Assembly (NCBI RefSeq): GCF_025567265.1
Contig: NZ_JAOQJW010000021.1
Coordinates: forward strand, 6,938 to 70,937
DNA from: Dorea_A amylophila
Lineage (GTDB): Bacteria > Bacillota > Clostridia > Lachnospirales > Lachnospiraceae
Length of the DNA stretch: 64,000 nt
Direction of reading: 5' to 3'
In this document: in pieces, positions 1 to 7,828 of the stretch
Position numbering within the stretch: the stretch's first letter is position 1
How the letters are laid out: each line of letters opens with the position of its first letter
Translations under genes and position numbers: made by a program
The notes under the pieces: generated by a model
Told to the model about the DNA's origin: nothing
What the model saw: the letters and a program-made list of their open reading frames with translations, nothing else
The model's database searches: none

Positions 1-23
1 CAATCTGACAGGAGTGATTAAAC

Positions 24-506
24 ATGAGTAAAAAGGAAGTAAAGACAAATGCCATGCGTATGCTGGACCGCGTAAAAGTTTCATATAGTTATGAAGAATA
101 TGAATGCGATGATTTTACAGACGGTATCCAGACCGCAGACAAACTTGGATATGACCACAAGCTGGTCTATAAGACGCTGGTAACAACAGGAAAAACAGGG
201 AACCATTATGTATTCGTGATTCCGATCGAAGCCGAGATTGATTTTAAGAAAGCGGCAAAAGTTGTTGGTGAGAAATCACTGGAGATGCTGCATTTAAAGG
301 ATCTGACGAAAGTGACCGGATATGTCCGCGGGGGCTGCACGGCGATCGGCATGAAGAAGCAGTTCCCTACCGTGATTCAGGAAGATGCAAAGGAACTGGA
401 ATATATGCATGTCAGCGGCGGGAAACTTGGAATGCAGATTCGGCTTGCACCACAGGATCTTCAGAAGGTTGCAAAAGCAGAATTTGCAAATGTGATCCGC
501 CCATAA
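24..506 (+). CDS. ybaK: Cys-tRNA(Pro)/Cys-tRNA(Cys) deacylase, YbaK/EbsC family
   Basis: This is a trans-acting editing enzyme that hydrolyses Cys mischarged onto tRNA-Pro in the cytoplasm. The 160-residue product has the full length of the YbaK family and is one domain. Visible family marks are the conserved Lys in YKTLV (near residue 50), VFVIPIE (about 64-70), and the GYVRGGCTAIGMKK stretch (about 99-112), which forms the substrate pocket in this family. The ATG at 24 has an AGGAGTG ribosome site about 7 bases upstream. It is separated from the next gene by about 215 bases containing a promoter, so it probably ends its own transcript. The family assignment is firm; the exact tRNA specificity is inferred from YbaK homologues. 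Confidence 0.93.
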   Translation: MSKKEVKTNAMRMLDRVKVSYSYEEYECDDFTDGIQTADKLGYDHKLVYKTLVTTGKTGNHYVFVIPIEAEIDFKKAAKVVGEKSLEMLHLKDLTKVTGYVRGGCTAIGMKKQFPTVIQEDAKELEYMHVSGGKLGMQIRLAPQDLQKVAKAEFANVIRP

Positions 507-619
507 CCGCATGCAGTGATGCTGTGGGGAGAATCAGAGAGTACCTGAAAAGCATGTATATTTATGCAGTAGTTCTAAAAATCAATCGTTATTCCCGCAC
601 ATATTAACACATTATTGCA

Positions 620-648
620 TTGAAGTGCGCGCAAAAATGATGTAAGAT
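620..648 (+). promoter_or_regulatory. Probable sigma-A promoter of the aspartokinase operon
   Basis: TTGAAG at 620-625 and TAAGAT at 643-648 are separated by exactly 17 bases, about 75 bases before the aspartokinase start. This is a promoter call by eye from spacing and consensus. I looked for a lysine riboswitch or T-box between 507 and 722 and saw none. Confidence 0.5.
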
Positions 649-722
649 AAATACAGTTACGTTTTTATAGCGAAAGAATATGAATGCATTTCAGAAAATA
701 CTTGGTTGGAGGAATACGAAAA

Positions 723-2054
723 GTGAAAAAAGTTGTAAAATTTGGTGGTAGTTCGCTTGCAAGTGCCGAGCAGTTTAAAAAAGTAGGTAACATTATCAGA
801 AAAGAGGAATCCAGAAGATATGTCATTCCGTCTGCACCTGGTAAACGTACGCCGGATGATACAAAAGTAACGGATATGTTATACAGTTGTTATGGACAGG
901 CAATCCTTGGGGAAGATGCGGAAAAAGACTTTGAAGAGCAGTTAGAAGCAATCAAAGAGAGATATAACAGCATTATCAGCGGATTGGATCTGGAACTGAG
1001 TCTGGATGAGGAATTTAAGACAATCCGTACAAACTTCAGCAAGAAAATCGGAAGAGATTATGCGGCTTCCCGTGGAGAATATCTGAATGGTATCATTATG
1101 GCGGCATATCTTGGATATGAATTTATCGATGCTGCAGAAGTGATCGTATTTGATGAGAATGGTAATTTTGACGGAGATAAGACGCATGAGATCCTGTCTG
1201 CAAGACTGGAGAATACGGAACGTGCAGTCATTCCGGGATTCTACGGGGCAAAACCTGACGGAAGTATCCAGACATTTTCCCGTGGCGGATCTGATATTAC
1301 AGGATCGATCGTTGCAAAGGCTGTGCATGCAGACATGTATGAGAACTGGACCGATGTATCTGGTTTCCTGATTGCTGATCCTAGAATCATCAAGAATCCA
1401 AAGCCGATCGATGTGATCACATACAGAGAACTGCGCGAGTTGTCTTATATGGGAGCAACCGTACTTCATGAGGATGCGATCTTCCCTGTACGTAAAGAGG
1501 GAATACCAATCAATATCCGTAATACAAATGCACCAGAAGATAAGGGAACGCTGATCGTAGAAGACACATGCAGAAAACCTCGTTTTACGATCACAGGTAT
1601 TGCCGGTAAGAAGGATTTCGCTTCTATCACAATCGAAAAAGCAATGATGAACTCAGAAGTCGGATTCTGCCGCAAGGTATTAGAAGTTTTTGAAAATAAT
1701 CATATTTCTATTGAACACATGCCGTCAGGAATCGATACTATGACGATCTTCGTTCACAGAGATGAATTTGAAGAAAAAGAACAGGATGTCATTGCGGGAA
1801 TCCACAGAGCCGTAGAGCCTGACTTTCTGGAACTGGAGTCAGATCTGGCACTGATCGCTGTTGTTGGAAGAGGTATGCGTGCGACCAGGGGAACTTCCGG
1901 ACGTATATTTGCAGCACTCGCACATGCAAATGTCAATGTCAAGATGATCGATCAGGGTTCCAGTGAGCTGAATATCATCATTGGTGTCAGAAGTCATGAT
2001 TTTGATGCTGCTATCAATGCGGTTTATGATATTTTTGTAAATACAATAGTTTAA
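723..2054 (+). CDS. lysC: Aspartate kinase
   Basis: Aspartokinase phosphorylates L-aspartate with ATP, the first step toward lysine/diaminopimelate, threonine and methionine. The N-terminal amino-acid-kinase domain begins with the KFGGSS phosphate-binding motif and carries SRGGSDITGS near residue 192. The C-terminal third holds two ACT-type regulatory repeats, including AVVGRGMR and INVKM-like segments, so feedback by lysine or threonine is expected. I chose GTG at 723 (443 residues) rather than an in-frame ATG at 684, because GGAGG at 708-712 sits 10 bases before it and family members start with MKKVVKFGG. A CBS protein and an amidohydrolase follow closely, which suggests one operon. Which end product inhibits it cannot be read from the sequence. 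Confidence 0.93.
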   Translation: MKKVVKFGGSSLASAEQFKKVGNIIRKEESRRYVIPSAPGKRTPDDTKVTDMLYSCYGQAILGEDAEKDFEEQLEAIKERYNSIISGLDLELSLDEEFKTIRTNFSKKIGRDYAASRGEYLNGIIMAAYLGYEFIDAAEVIVFDENGNFDGDKTHEILSARLENTERAVIPGFYGAKPDGSIQTFSRGGSDITGSIVAKAVHADMYENWTDVSGFLIADPRIIKNPKPIDVITYRELRELSYMGATVLHEDAIFPVRKEGIPINIRNTNAPEDKGTLIVEDTCRKPRFTITGIAGKKDFASITIEKAMMNSEVGFCRKVLEVFENNHISIEHMPSGIDTMTIFVHRDEFEEKEQDVIAGIHRAVEPDFLELESDLALIAVVGRGMRATRGTSGRIFAALAHANVNVKMIDQGSSELNIIIGVRSHDFDAAINAVYDIFVNTIV

Positions 2055-2079
2055 TAAATTGGGGAGGCTTTCATTAGCT

Positions 2080-2493
2080 ATGAATATTATGTTTTTTCTG
2101 AAGCCGAAAAGTGATCTTGCTTACATTTATGATTATCACACTTTGCGACAGGCTTTGGAGATTATGGAATATCACAAGTATTCCTGTGTACCGATATTAA
2201 ATAAAGAGGGGAAATATGTCGGTTCTATCACAGAGGGAGATCTTTTATGGTCACTGAAGGAGCTGGATTTATTTAATATTAAAGAGGCAGAATCAATCAG
2301 TATCATGAAGATTAAAAGACGTGTGGATTATCAGTGCGTGACAGCAGAATCGAATATGGAAGATCTGATCGGACGCGCAATGGAACAGAATTTTGTTCCA
2401 GTGATCGATGATCAGGGACATTTCATCGGAATTATCACCAGAAGAGATATTATAGGTTACTGTTATGACAGATTAAAAGAATGTGGAGAGTAA
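2080..2493 (+). CDS. CBS-domain protein
   Basis: A 137-residue cytoplasmic protein made almost only of a CBS-domain pair, the fold that usually binds adenosyl nucleotides and acts as a regulatory module. The repeats are recognisable as YSCVPILNKEGKYVGSITEGD (first) and NFVPVIDDQGHFIGIITRRD (second). ATG at 2080 is preferred over an upstream in-frame TTG at 2059 because GGGGAGG at 2061-2067 is placed correctly for it. It begins 25 bases after the aspartokinase stop and ends one base before the next start, so it is probably co-transcribed with both. No catalytic domain is fused to it, so its partner is unknown. A link to aspartokinase or the amidohydrolase is inference from position only. Confidence 0.85.
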   Translation: MNIMFFLKPKSDLAYIYDYHTLRQALEIMEYHKYSCVPILNKEGKYVGSITEGDLLWSLKELDLFNIKEAESISIMKIKRRVDYQCVTAESNMEDLIGRAMEQNFVPVIDDQGHFIGIITRRDIIGYCYDRLKECGE

Positions 2494-2494
2494 A

Positions 2495-3283
2495 ATGATC
2501 ATTGATTTTCATACGCACATATTTCCAGATAAGATAGCCGGGCGGACGCTCGACTATCTTTCTGACATTTTTGGAGCAAGTCCGTTTGCAGACGGAACAC
2601 ATACCGGACTTTGTGATTCTATGAAGAAAGCGGGAGTTGATGTTTCTGTTTCACTTCCGGCGGTGACGAAAGTATCGCAGGTAGAATCTATTAACCGTTT
2701 TGCGTCTGCTTTTACAGAAGGGGCAGTTATTTCATTCGGGGGAATCCATCCGGAATGTGAAAATTATAAAGAAATATTAAAAGAGATCAAAAATCTGGGA
2801 TTGAAGGGAATCAAACTTCATCCGGATTATCAGGATATGTATTTTGATGATATCCGCTATGAACATATTGTCGATACAGCATCGGAACTTGGACTTATCA
2901 CGGTAGTCCATGCCGGAGCGGATCCGAAATGTCCAAAAGATGTACATTGTACGCCAAAGATGGCAAGAAAGCTTCTGGATGATGTAAAGCCGGAAAAACT
3001 GGTACTTGCCCATATGGGTGGAAACGAAATGTGGGATGAGGTGGAAAAATATCTGGTGGGGCAGAATGTATATTTTGATACGGGTGTCATTCTGGATAGA
3101 ATGCCGGAGAAACAGTTCTTGCGGATGGTACATATGCATGGCGCAGACAGGATCCTGTTCGGAACGGATTCTCCATGGGCCGATCAGAAGAAATTTGTGA
3201 CATTATTCGATCAGATGCCGTTGACAGAGGAAGAGAAGATGGCAGTCTTTTCAGGAAATGCAAAAAAACTGCTTGGAATATAA
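2495..3283 (+). CDS. Amidohydrolase 2 family metal-dependent hydrolase
   Basis: A 262-residue TIM-barrel hydrolase of the amidohydrolase-2 (decarboxylase/lactonase-like) group. Metal-binding motifs run in the usual order: DFHTHIFP at the N-terminus, KLHPDYQ and VVHAGAD in the middle, LAHMGGN, then FGTDSPW near the C-terminus. ATG at 2495 starts one base after the CBS gene stop and uses the GGAGAG inside that gene's end as ribosome site. The substrate is not deducible; related enzymes act on carboxylated aromatics or cyclic amides, and many in Clostridia remain uncharacterised. Its place behind aspartokinase is suggestive of amino-acid metabolism, but that is only inference. Confidence 0.85.
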   Translation: MIIDFHTHIFPDKIAGRTLDYLSDIFGASPFADGTHTGLCDSMKKAGVDVSVSLPAVTKVSQVESINRFASAFTEGAVISFGGIHPECENYKEILKEIKNLGLKGIKLHPDYQDMYFDDIRYEHIVDTASELGLITVVHAGADPKCPKDVHCTPKMARKLLDDVKPEKLVLAHMGGNEMWDEVEKYLVGQNVYFDTGVILDRMPEKQFLRMVHMHGADRILFGTDSPWADQKKFVTLFDQMPLTEEEKMAVFSGNAKKLLGI

Positions 3284-3309
3284 AAGATAAAAAATATTTC
3301 TGATAATGC

Positions 3310-3338
3310 TTGCATTTTCGGAAAACATATGCTATTAT
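3310..3338 (+). promoter_or_regulatory. Probable promoter of the rplU operon
   Basis: TTGCAT at 3310-3315 and TATTAT at 3333-3338 lie 17 bases apart. A start near 3345 would transcribe the whole L21 leader before rplU. Called by consensus and spacing. Confidence 0.55.
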
Positions 3339-3344
3339 CTTCTA

Positions 3345-3429
3345 GTATGCCGCACAGTGAGGTTGAAGTTCTGCCGGAATCATCAGTCAGACACCGTAAC
3401 TGGCGAGTAATGATAATAGGAGGTGCCAT
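3345..3429 (+). promoter_or_regulatory. Ribosomal protein L21 leader (cis-regulatory RNA)
   Basis: The roughly 85-base untranslated region between the promoter and rplU contains GCCGCACAGTGAGGTTGAAG, a central AGTCAGACACCGTAACTGGCG segment that can fold, and the AGGAGGTG ribosome site at its end. Firmicute rplU genes often carry an L21 leader thought to let L21 regulate its own operon. I assign it from position, size and resemblance to that motif; I have not run a covariance search. Confidence 0.6.
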
Positions 3430-3738
3430 ATGTACGCAATTATAGCAACAGGTGGTAAACAGTACAAAGTAGCCGAAGGCGATATCATTAAAGTAGAGAA
3501 ACTTGGTGTAGAGGCTGGAGAGACTTTTACATTTGACCAGGTTCTTGCAGTAAGTGACAACGGATTAAAAGTTGGTAATCCGACAGTTGCAGGTGCAACA
3601 GTTGAAGCTTCTGTAGTTGAAAACGGTAAAGCTAGAAAAGTTATCGTTTACAAGTACAAGAGAAAATCTGGATACCACAAGAAAAACGGTCACAGACAGC
3701 AGTATACTGCAGTTAAGATTGAAAAAATCAACGCTTAA
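3430..3738 (+). CDS. rplU: 50S ribosomal protein L21
   Basis: L21 is a large-subunit protein that binds 23S rRNA. The 102-residue product has the standard length and ends. It starts MYAIIATGGKQYKV, carries VIVYKYKRKSGYHKKNGHRQ (about 69-88), the rRNA-binding basic loop, and ends near YTAVKIEKI. An AGGAGGTG ribosome site precedes the ATG. It heads the conserved Firmicute order L21, Prp protease, L27, Obg, and is probably controlled by the leader just upstream. Confidence 0.98.
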   Translation: MYAIIATGGKQYKVAEGDIIKVEKLGVEAGETFTFDQVLAVSDNGLKVGNPTVAGATVEASVVENGKARKVIVYKYKRKSGYHKKNGHRQQYTAVKIEKINA

Positions 3739-3753
3739 TATTGGAGAGCATCC

Positions 3754-4083
3754 ATGATTCATGTAACGATCTTTCAGAACAAGTATAAAGAGTGTGTAGG
3801 TTTTCAGACGGAAGGACATGCCGAATATGCAAATCCGGGACAGGATATTGTATGTGCCGCTGCTTCTATTCTGGTAATCAACACAATAAATGCAATTGAA
3901 GAATTTACGGAAGATGACGCAAGTCTGATTTCGGAAGATGAGACGGGAATGATTTCTTATCATCTGAATCATCCTTCAAAAGATGCAAGGCTTTTGCTGA
4001 ATGCAATGATTCTTGGCCTGGAACAGATGGTAGATGATGACAACTATGCAGAATATATTGATTTAACATTCGAGGAGGTGTAA
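3754..4083 (+). CDS. prp: Ribosomal-processing cysteine protease Prp
   Basis: Prp (YsxB) removes the N-terminal extension of ribosomal protein L27 in Firmicutes, a step needed before L27 can work in the peptidyl-transferase centre. The 109-residue product shows the catalytic His in the TEGHAEYANPGQDIVCAAAS region (His about 23) and the catalytic Cys about 12 residues later (Cys about 35). Its place between rplU and rpmA, 15 bases after L21 and 5 bases before L27, is the classic arrangement. The matching extended L27 is the next gene, which strongly supports the function. Confidence 0.93.
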   Translation: MIHVTIFQNKYKECVGFQTEGHAEYANPGQDIVCAAASILVINTINAIEEFTEDDASLISEDETGMISYHLNHPSKDARLLLNAMILGLEQMVDDDNYAEYIDLTFEEV

Positions 4084-4088
4084 CAACC

Positions 4089-4370
4089 ATGATGAAATTA
4101 AACCTTCAGTTTTTCGCTCATAAAAAAGGTGTAGGTTCTACAAAGAACGGTAGAGATTCTGAGTCTAAAAGACTTGGTGCTAAAAGAGCTGACGGACAGT
4201 TTGTAAAAGCTGGTAACATTCTTTACAGACAGCGCGGAACAAAGATTCACCCGGGAATCAATGTAGGACGCGGCGGTGACGATACATTATTCGCACTCGT
4301 TGATGGCGTTGTAAGATTTGAAAGAAAAGGAAAAGATAAGAAACAGGTTTCTATCTATCCAGTAGCTTAA
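4089..4370 (+). CDS. rpmA: 50S ribosomal protein L27 (N-terminally extended precursor)
   Basis: L27 reaches into the peptidyl-transferase centre and helps place tRNA. The precursor is 93 residues and begins MMKLNLQFFAHKKG; the MKLNLQFF extension ending in F-F-A/H is the cleavage signal for Prp known from Staphylococcus, so mature L27 should start at about AHKKG. The remaining sequence has the usual GSTKNGRDS, GNILYRQRGTKIHPG and GDDTLFALVDG blocks. Two ATGs stand in tandem (4089 and 4092); GAGGAGGTG at about 4072-4080 fits either. A hairpin with a T run follows, so this may close the ribosomal part of the transcript. Confidence 0.97.
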   Translation: MMKLNLQFFAHKKGVGSTKNGRDSESKRLGAKRADGQFVKAGNILYRQRGTKIHPGINVGRGGDDTLFALVDGVVRFERKGKDKKQVSIYPVA

Positions 4371-4381
4371 TTATGAGTTGA

Positions 4382-4437
4382 AAAAGTGCGTTGCAATGAT
4401 TAACTTCTTTCGGTTATGATGCAGCGCGCTTTTTTTG
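4382..4437 (+). terminator. Intrinsic terminator or attenuator after rpmA
   Basis: AGTGCGTTGCAATGAT pairs, with G-U pairs, to ATGATGCAGCGCGCT, and the stem is followed by a T run at 4431-4436. It lies between rpmA and obgE. It could end part of the ribosomal transcript while letting some read through to obgE. Confidence 0.7.
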
Positions 4438-4474
4438 ACTTCCGTTTATTTATTATAGATGAAAGGAATACAGT

Positions 4475-5755
4475 ATGTTTGCAGACAGAGCAAGGATATT
4501 TATTAGAGCAGGAAAAGGCGGAGACGGTCATGTGAGTTTCCGGCGCGAGAAGTATGTAGCGAATGGAGGTCCGGATGGCGGTGACGGCGGATGTGGCGGT
4601 GACGTTATATTTGAAGTCGACGAAGGACTGAATACGCTTCAGGACTACAGGCACAAGAGAAAATTTACAGCAAGAGACGGTGAACAGGGCGGTAAGCGCA
4701 GATGCCATGGTGCGGACGGTGAAGATATTGTCCTGAAAGTTCCGGAGGGAACGGTTATTAAAGAATCAGAATCCGGTAAAGTCATCGCAGATATGTCCGG
4801 AGACAACCGCAGACAGATCATCTTAAAAGGTGGCAAAGGTGGTCTTGGAAACCAGCATTTTGCAACTGCAACCATGCAGGTTCCAAAGTATGCACAGCCG
4901 GGACAGCCTGCAAAAGAATTGTATGTTGATCTGGAATTAAAAGTGATCGCTGATGTAGGGCTTGTGGGATTTCCGAATGTCGGAAAGTCTACGTTCTTAT
5001 CACGCGTAACTAACGCACAGCCGAAGATTGCCAATTATCATTTTACAACACTGAATCCAAGTCTTGGTGTTGTAGATCTTCCGGATGCGAATGGATTTGT
5101 AATCGCAGATATTCCAGGACTGATCGAAGGAGCATCAGAGGGTGTCGGACTTGGACATCAGTTCCTGCGTCATATCGAACGCACCAAACTGATGATCCAT
5201 GTAGTAGATGCGGCTGGAACAGAAGGACGGGATCCGGTAGATGATATCTATAAGATCAACAACGAATTAAAGGCATATAATGCTGACATTGCGAACCGTC
5301 CACAGGTGATCGCAGCGAATAAGATTGATGCGATCTTTACAGAGGATGATCCGGTACAGCGTCTGAAAGACGAATTCGAACCACAGGGAGTAAAGGTATT
5401 TCCGATTTCCGGAGTAACCGGACAGGGAATTAAGGAATTACTTTATTATGTATCGAACGAATTACAGCATCTGGATCAGGAGACAATTGTATTTGAACAG
5501 GAATATTTCCCTGAGGAAGAGATTCCTATGAACGATCTTCCGTATACAGTCGAAAAAGAAGACGATATGTACGTGGTAGAAGGGCCGAAGATCGAAAAGA
5601 TGCTGGGATATACAAATCTGGATTCCGAGAGAGGATTTGCATTTTTCCAGAAATTCCTCAAGGATTCAGGAATTCTGGAGCAGCTTGAAGAAGCTGGTAT
5701 CCAGGAGGGAGATACAGTACGAATGTATGGCCTGCAGTTTGACTATTACAAATAA
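4475..5755 (+). CDS. obgE: GTPase Obg (CgtA)
   Basis: Obg is an essential GTPase that binds the 50S subunit and links ribosome assembly to (p)ppGpp, replication and sporulation. The 426-residue product has three domains. First is the Gly-rich Obg fold (about 1-158, with many GGDGG-like repeats). Next is the G domain, with GFPNVGKST (about 165-173), the switch TTLNP, DIPGLIEGA and NKID. Last is a C-terminal OCT domain (about 345-426), typical of Gram-positive Obg. The AAGGAA site precedes ATG 4475. It is followed within 45 bases by yhbY, then nadD and yqeK, the order found in many Clostridia. Confidence 0.97.
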   Translation: MFADRARIFIRAGKGGDGHVSFRREKYVANGGPDGGDGGCGGDVIFEVDEGLNTLQDYRHKRKFTARDGEQGGKRRCHGADGEDIVLKVPEGTVIKESESGKVIADMSGDNRRQIILKGGKGGLGNQHFATATMQVPKYAQPGQPAKELYVDLELKVIADVGLVGFPNVGKSTFLSRVTNAQPKIANYHFTTLNPSLGVVDLPDANGFVIADIPGLIEGASEGVGLGHQFLRHIERTKLMIHVVDAAGTEGRDPVDDIYKINNELKAYNADIANRPQVIAANKIDAIFTEDDPVQRLKDEFEPQGVKVFPISGVTGQGIKELLYYVSNELQHLDQETIVFEQEYFPEEEIPMNDLPYTVEKEDDMYVVEGPKIEKMLGYTNLDSERGFAFFQKFLKDSGILEQLEEAGIQEGDTVRMYGLQFDYYK

Positions 5756-5799
5756 TAGTTCAGATGCGGTCCGTTGATGGTATAAAGAGGAGATTAAAG

Positions 5800-6093
5800 A
5801 TGACAACAAAACAGAGAGCTTATTTAAAAGGTCTTGCTATGAATTTAGATCCAATCTTCCAGATTGGAAAGAACAGCATGACACCGGAAGTTACCAAAGC
5901 TATCCAGGAGGCACTGGACGCAAGAGAACTGATCAAAGTCAGTGTACTTAAGAACTGCGCAGATGATCCGCGTGCACTTGCAGAAGTGATCGCAGAACGT
6001 ACACATTCACAGGTCGTACAGGTAATCGGTAAGAAGATCGTATTATATAAAGAAGGCAAAGACAAACACAAGAAGATAGAGCTGCCAAAATAA
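5800..6093 (+). CDS. yhbY: YhbY-family RNA-binding protein (CRM domain)
   Basis: A 97-residue single CRM-domain protein that associates with pre-50S ribosomes. It starts MTTKQRAYLKGLA and carries the family loop QIGKN (a GxxG-type RNA-binding turn), then LKVSVLKN-like and GKKIVLYK segments. I use ATG 5800 because AGGAGAT lies just before it and because the family starts with this sequence; an in-frame ATG at 5764 would add 12 unconserved residues. It sits between obgE and nadD, 18 bases from the latter, which fits a ribosome-assembly operon. Confidence 0.94.
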   Translation: MTTKQRAYLKGLAMNLDPIFQIGKNSMTPEVTKAIQEALDARELIKVSVLKNCADDPRALAEVIAERTHSQVVQVIGKKIVLYKEGKDKHKKIELPK

Positions 6094-6111
6094 TACAGGT
6101 AGGAGATTCAA

Positions 6112-6717
6112 ATGAAGATAGGGATTATGGGAGGAACCTTTGATCCGGTCCATAACGGGCATCTGATGCTGGGACATGCTGCATATGAAGCATTTTCCCT
6201 GGATCAGATCTGGTTTATGCCGAACGGGAACCCTCCGCATAAAAAGAGCGAGACAATAAAATCCACTGCAGAAGACCGGATGAAGATGACCAGTCTTGCG
6301 ATTGCACCGTTTCCAGAGTTTGTTCTGCAGCCATACGAGGCATTGAGAGCGGAAGTATCCTGTTCTTACCAGACGATGGAACATTTTAGCAAAATATATC
6401 CGGACGATGAATTCTATTTTATCATTGGTGCGGACTCTCTTATGGCAATCGAGACGTGGGTACATCCGGAACGAATCTTTCCGACATGCACAATTCTTGC
6501 TACCTATCGTAATGAGGTGAAGACAAAAGAGGAGATGAACAGACAGATACAATATTTGTCTGAAAAATATCATGCAAAGATACGTCTGCTGGAGACGCCT
6601 CTTATGCCTGTCTCATCTCATGAACTGCGTGCCAGTCTTCAGTCCGGGGATTCCGTCTCGGAATATATGCCGGCTGCTGTATGCAGTTATATAAAGCAGC
6701 ATCATTTATATCGATAG
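6112..6717 (+). CDS. nadD: Nicotinate-nucleotide adenylyltransferase
   Basis: NadD adenylates nicotinic acid mononucleotide to deamido-NAD, an essential NAD step. The 201-residue protein has the nucleotidyltransferase motif GGTFDPVHNGH at its N-terminus (HxGH-type turn), PNGNPPHKK near residue 37, the FIIGADSL segment, and the C-terminal SSHELRASLQSG corresponding to the family's (I/V)SSTxIR site. In this copy that site reads SSHELRAS, with His in place of the usual Thr/Ser; such variants occur in Clostridia. TAGGAG precedes the ATG. It precedes yqeK, as in Bacillus. Confidence 0.96.
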   Translation: MKIGIMGGTFDPVHNGHLMLGHAAYEAFSLDQIWFMPNGNPPHKKSETIKSTAEDRMKMTSLAIAPFPEFVLQPYEALRAEVSCSYQTMEHFSKIYPDDEFYFIIGADSLMAIETWVHPERIFPTCTILATYRNEVKTKEEMNRQIQYLSEKYHAKIRLLETPLMPVSSHELRASLQSGDSVSEYMPAAVCSYIKQHHLYR

Positions 6718-6750
6718 TATCAGAGAAAAAACAAAAGAAGGAATACGGTA

Positions 6751-7335
6751 ATGGATGAAAGAATCATAAAAATACAGCATGTGCTAAAGAAAGAACTGGA
6801 CGATAACCGCTACCAGCATACTCTGGGTGTGATGTATACGGCCGCTTCGATGGCTATGCGTTATGATGTGGACGTGCTGAAAGCCCTGTATGCCGGTTTG
6901 CTGCATGACTGCGCAAAATGTATCCCGAATGATAAGAAACTGCATCTGTGCGGGAAATACGGCTTTACAGTATCAGACATAGAAAGAGAGAACCCAAGTC
7001 TGCTGCATGCAAAACTGGGTGCCTGTCTGGCTCATGAAAAATATGGTGTGACAGATAAAGAGATTATTCATGCGATTGAAAGCCATACAACAGGGTGTCC
7101 GGCTATGACGATGCTGGAAAAAATCATATACATTGCGGATTATATCGAGCCGGGCAGAAGAGAACTGCCGAATATGGCGGACGTAAGACGGCTTGCTTTT
7201 CAGAATATTGATGAATGTCTGTACCGGATTTTAAAAGATTCACTGGTATACCTGAACAGCAGGAAGATTGCGGTGGATCCTATGACACAAAAAACGTATG
7301 ATTATTATAAAAAAGAAATGGGAAAGGAGGATTAA
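6751..7335 (+). CDS. yqeK: YqeK-type HD-domain hydrolase (symmetrical Ap4A hydrolase)
   Basis: YqeK enzymes hydrolyse diadenosine tetraphosphate to ADP. The 194-residue protein is a single HD domain: the first His in YQHTLGVMY, the HD pair in GLLHDCAK (about 50-57), two downstream His (LLHAKLGA, AIESHTTG) and the last metal Asp in IYIADYIEPGR (about 126-136). The ATG at 6751 follows GAAGGAA. It sits between nadD and rsfS with a 2-base gap to rsfS, the conserved Firmicute order. The reaction is taken from characterised YqeK homologues. Confidence 0.93.
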   Translation: MDERIIKIQHVLKKELDDNRYQHTLGVMYTAASMAMRYDVDVLKALYAGLLHDCAKCIPNDKKLHLCGKYGFTVSDIERENPSLLHAKLGACLAHEKYGVTDKEIIHAIESHTTGCPAMTMLEKIIYIADYIEPGRRELPNMADVRRLAFQNIDECLYRILKDSLVYLNSRKIAVDPMTQKTYDYYKKEMGKED

Positions 7336-7337
7336 GT

Positions 7338-7691
7338 ATGGATCAGGCAAAGGAAATGGCAAAAATCGCATTTGAAGCGTTAGAAGATAAAAAGGGTGAA
7401 AATGTATGTGCGATTGATATTTCATCGGTATCTGTTCTTGCAGATTATTTTGTAATTGCAAATGGTAACAGTGACAGTCAGGTACGTGCACTTGTTGAGA
7501 ATGTAGAAGAAAAGATGCATAAAGCAGGATATGCTGCAAAAGAGACAGAAGGACACAGAAGCGGAGCGTGGGTGTTGATCGACTTCGGTGATGTGATCGT
7601 ACACATTTTTGACAGAGAAAACCGTCAGTTCTATAATCTGGAGCGTATCTGGAATGATGGAAAGAGAATTGATGATGTAAATGAATTATAA
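7338..7691 (+). CDS. rsfS: Ribosome silencing factor RsfS
   Basis: RsfS binds L14 on free 50S subunits and blocks 30S joining when nutrients are short. The 117-residue protein has the usual length and motifs: DISSVSVLADYFVIANG, then SGAWVLIDFGDVIVHIF and RQFYNLERIW near the end. AAAGGAGG precedes the ATG, placed inside the end of yqeK. It is the last gene of the operon and is followed by a strong terminator. Confidence 0.97.
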   Translation: MDQAKEMAKIAFEALEDKKGENVCAIDISSVSVLADYFVIANGNSDSQVRALVENVEEKMHKAGYAAKETEGHRSGAWVLIDFGDVIVHIFDRENRQFYNLERIWNDGKRIDDVNEL

Positions 7692-7750
7692 AGTATCATA
7701 AAATAAAAGTTTGTTAGTATTTAGTATGTAGAATGAACTTTTGTTAAAGA

Positions 7751-7814
7751 CCCCAGGCAAATATATCATGTAAAACAGAAATCCGTTTTTTGATATATTG
7801 CCTGGGGTTTTTTT
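7751..7814 (+). terminator. Strong intrinsic terminator between rsfS and lexA
   Basis: CCCCAGGCAAATATATCA pairs with TGATATATTGCCTGGGG (one bulge), followed by TTTTTTT. It ends the rightward ribosome operon. Because rsfS and lexA converge here it may also stop lexA transcripts, although the T run is best placed for the plus strand. Confidence 0.88.
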
Positions 7815-7828
7815 CTGAAAAATATCGT

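Noticed and set aside
507..722. Possible lysine riboswitch or T-box upstream of aspartokinase
   Set aside because: The region lacks the recognisable conserved blocks of either element; only a promoter is visible.
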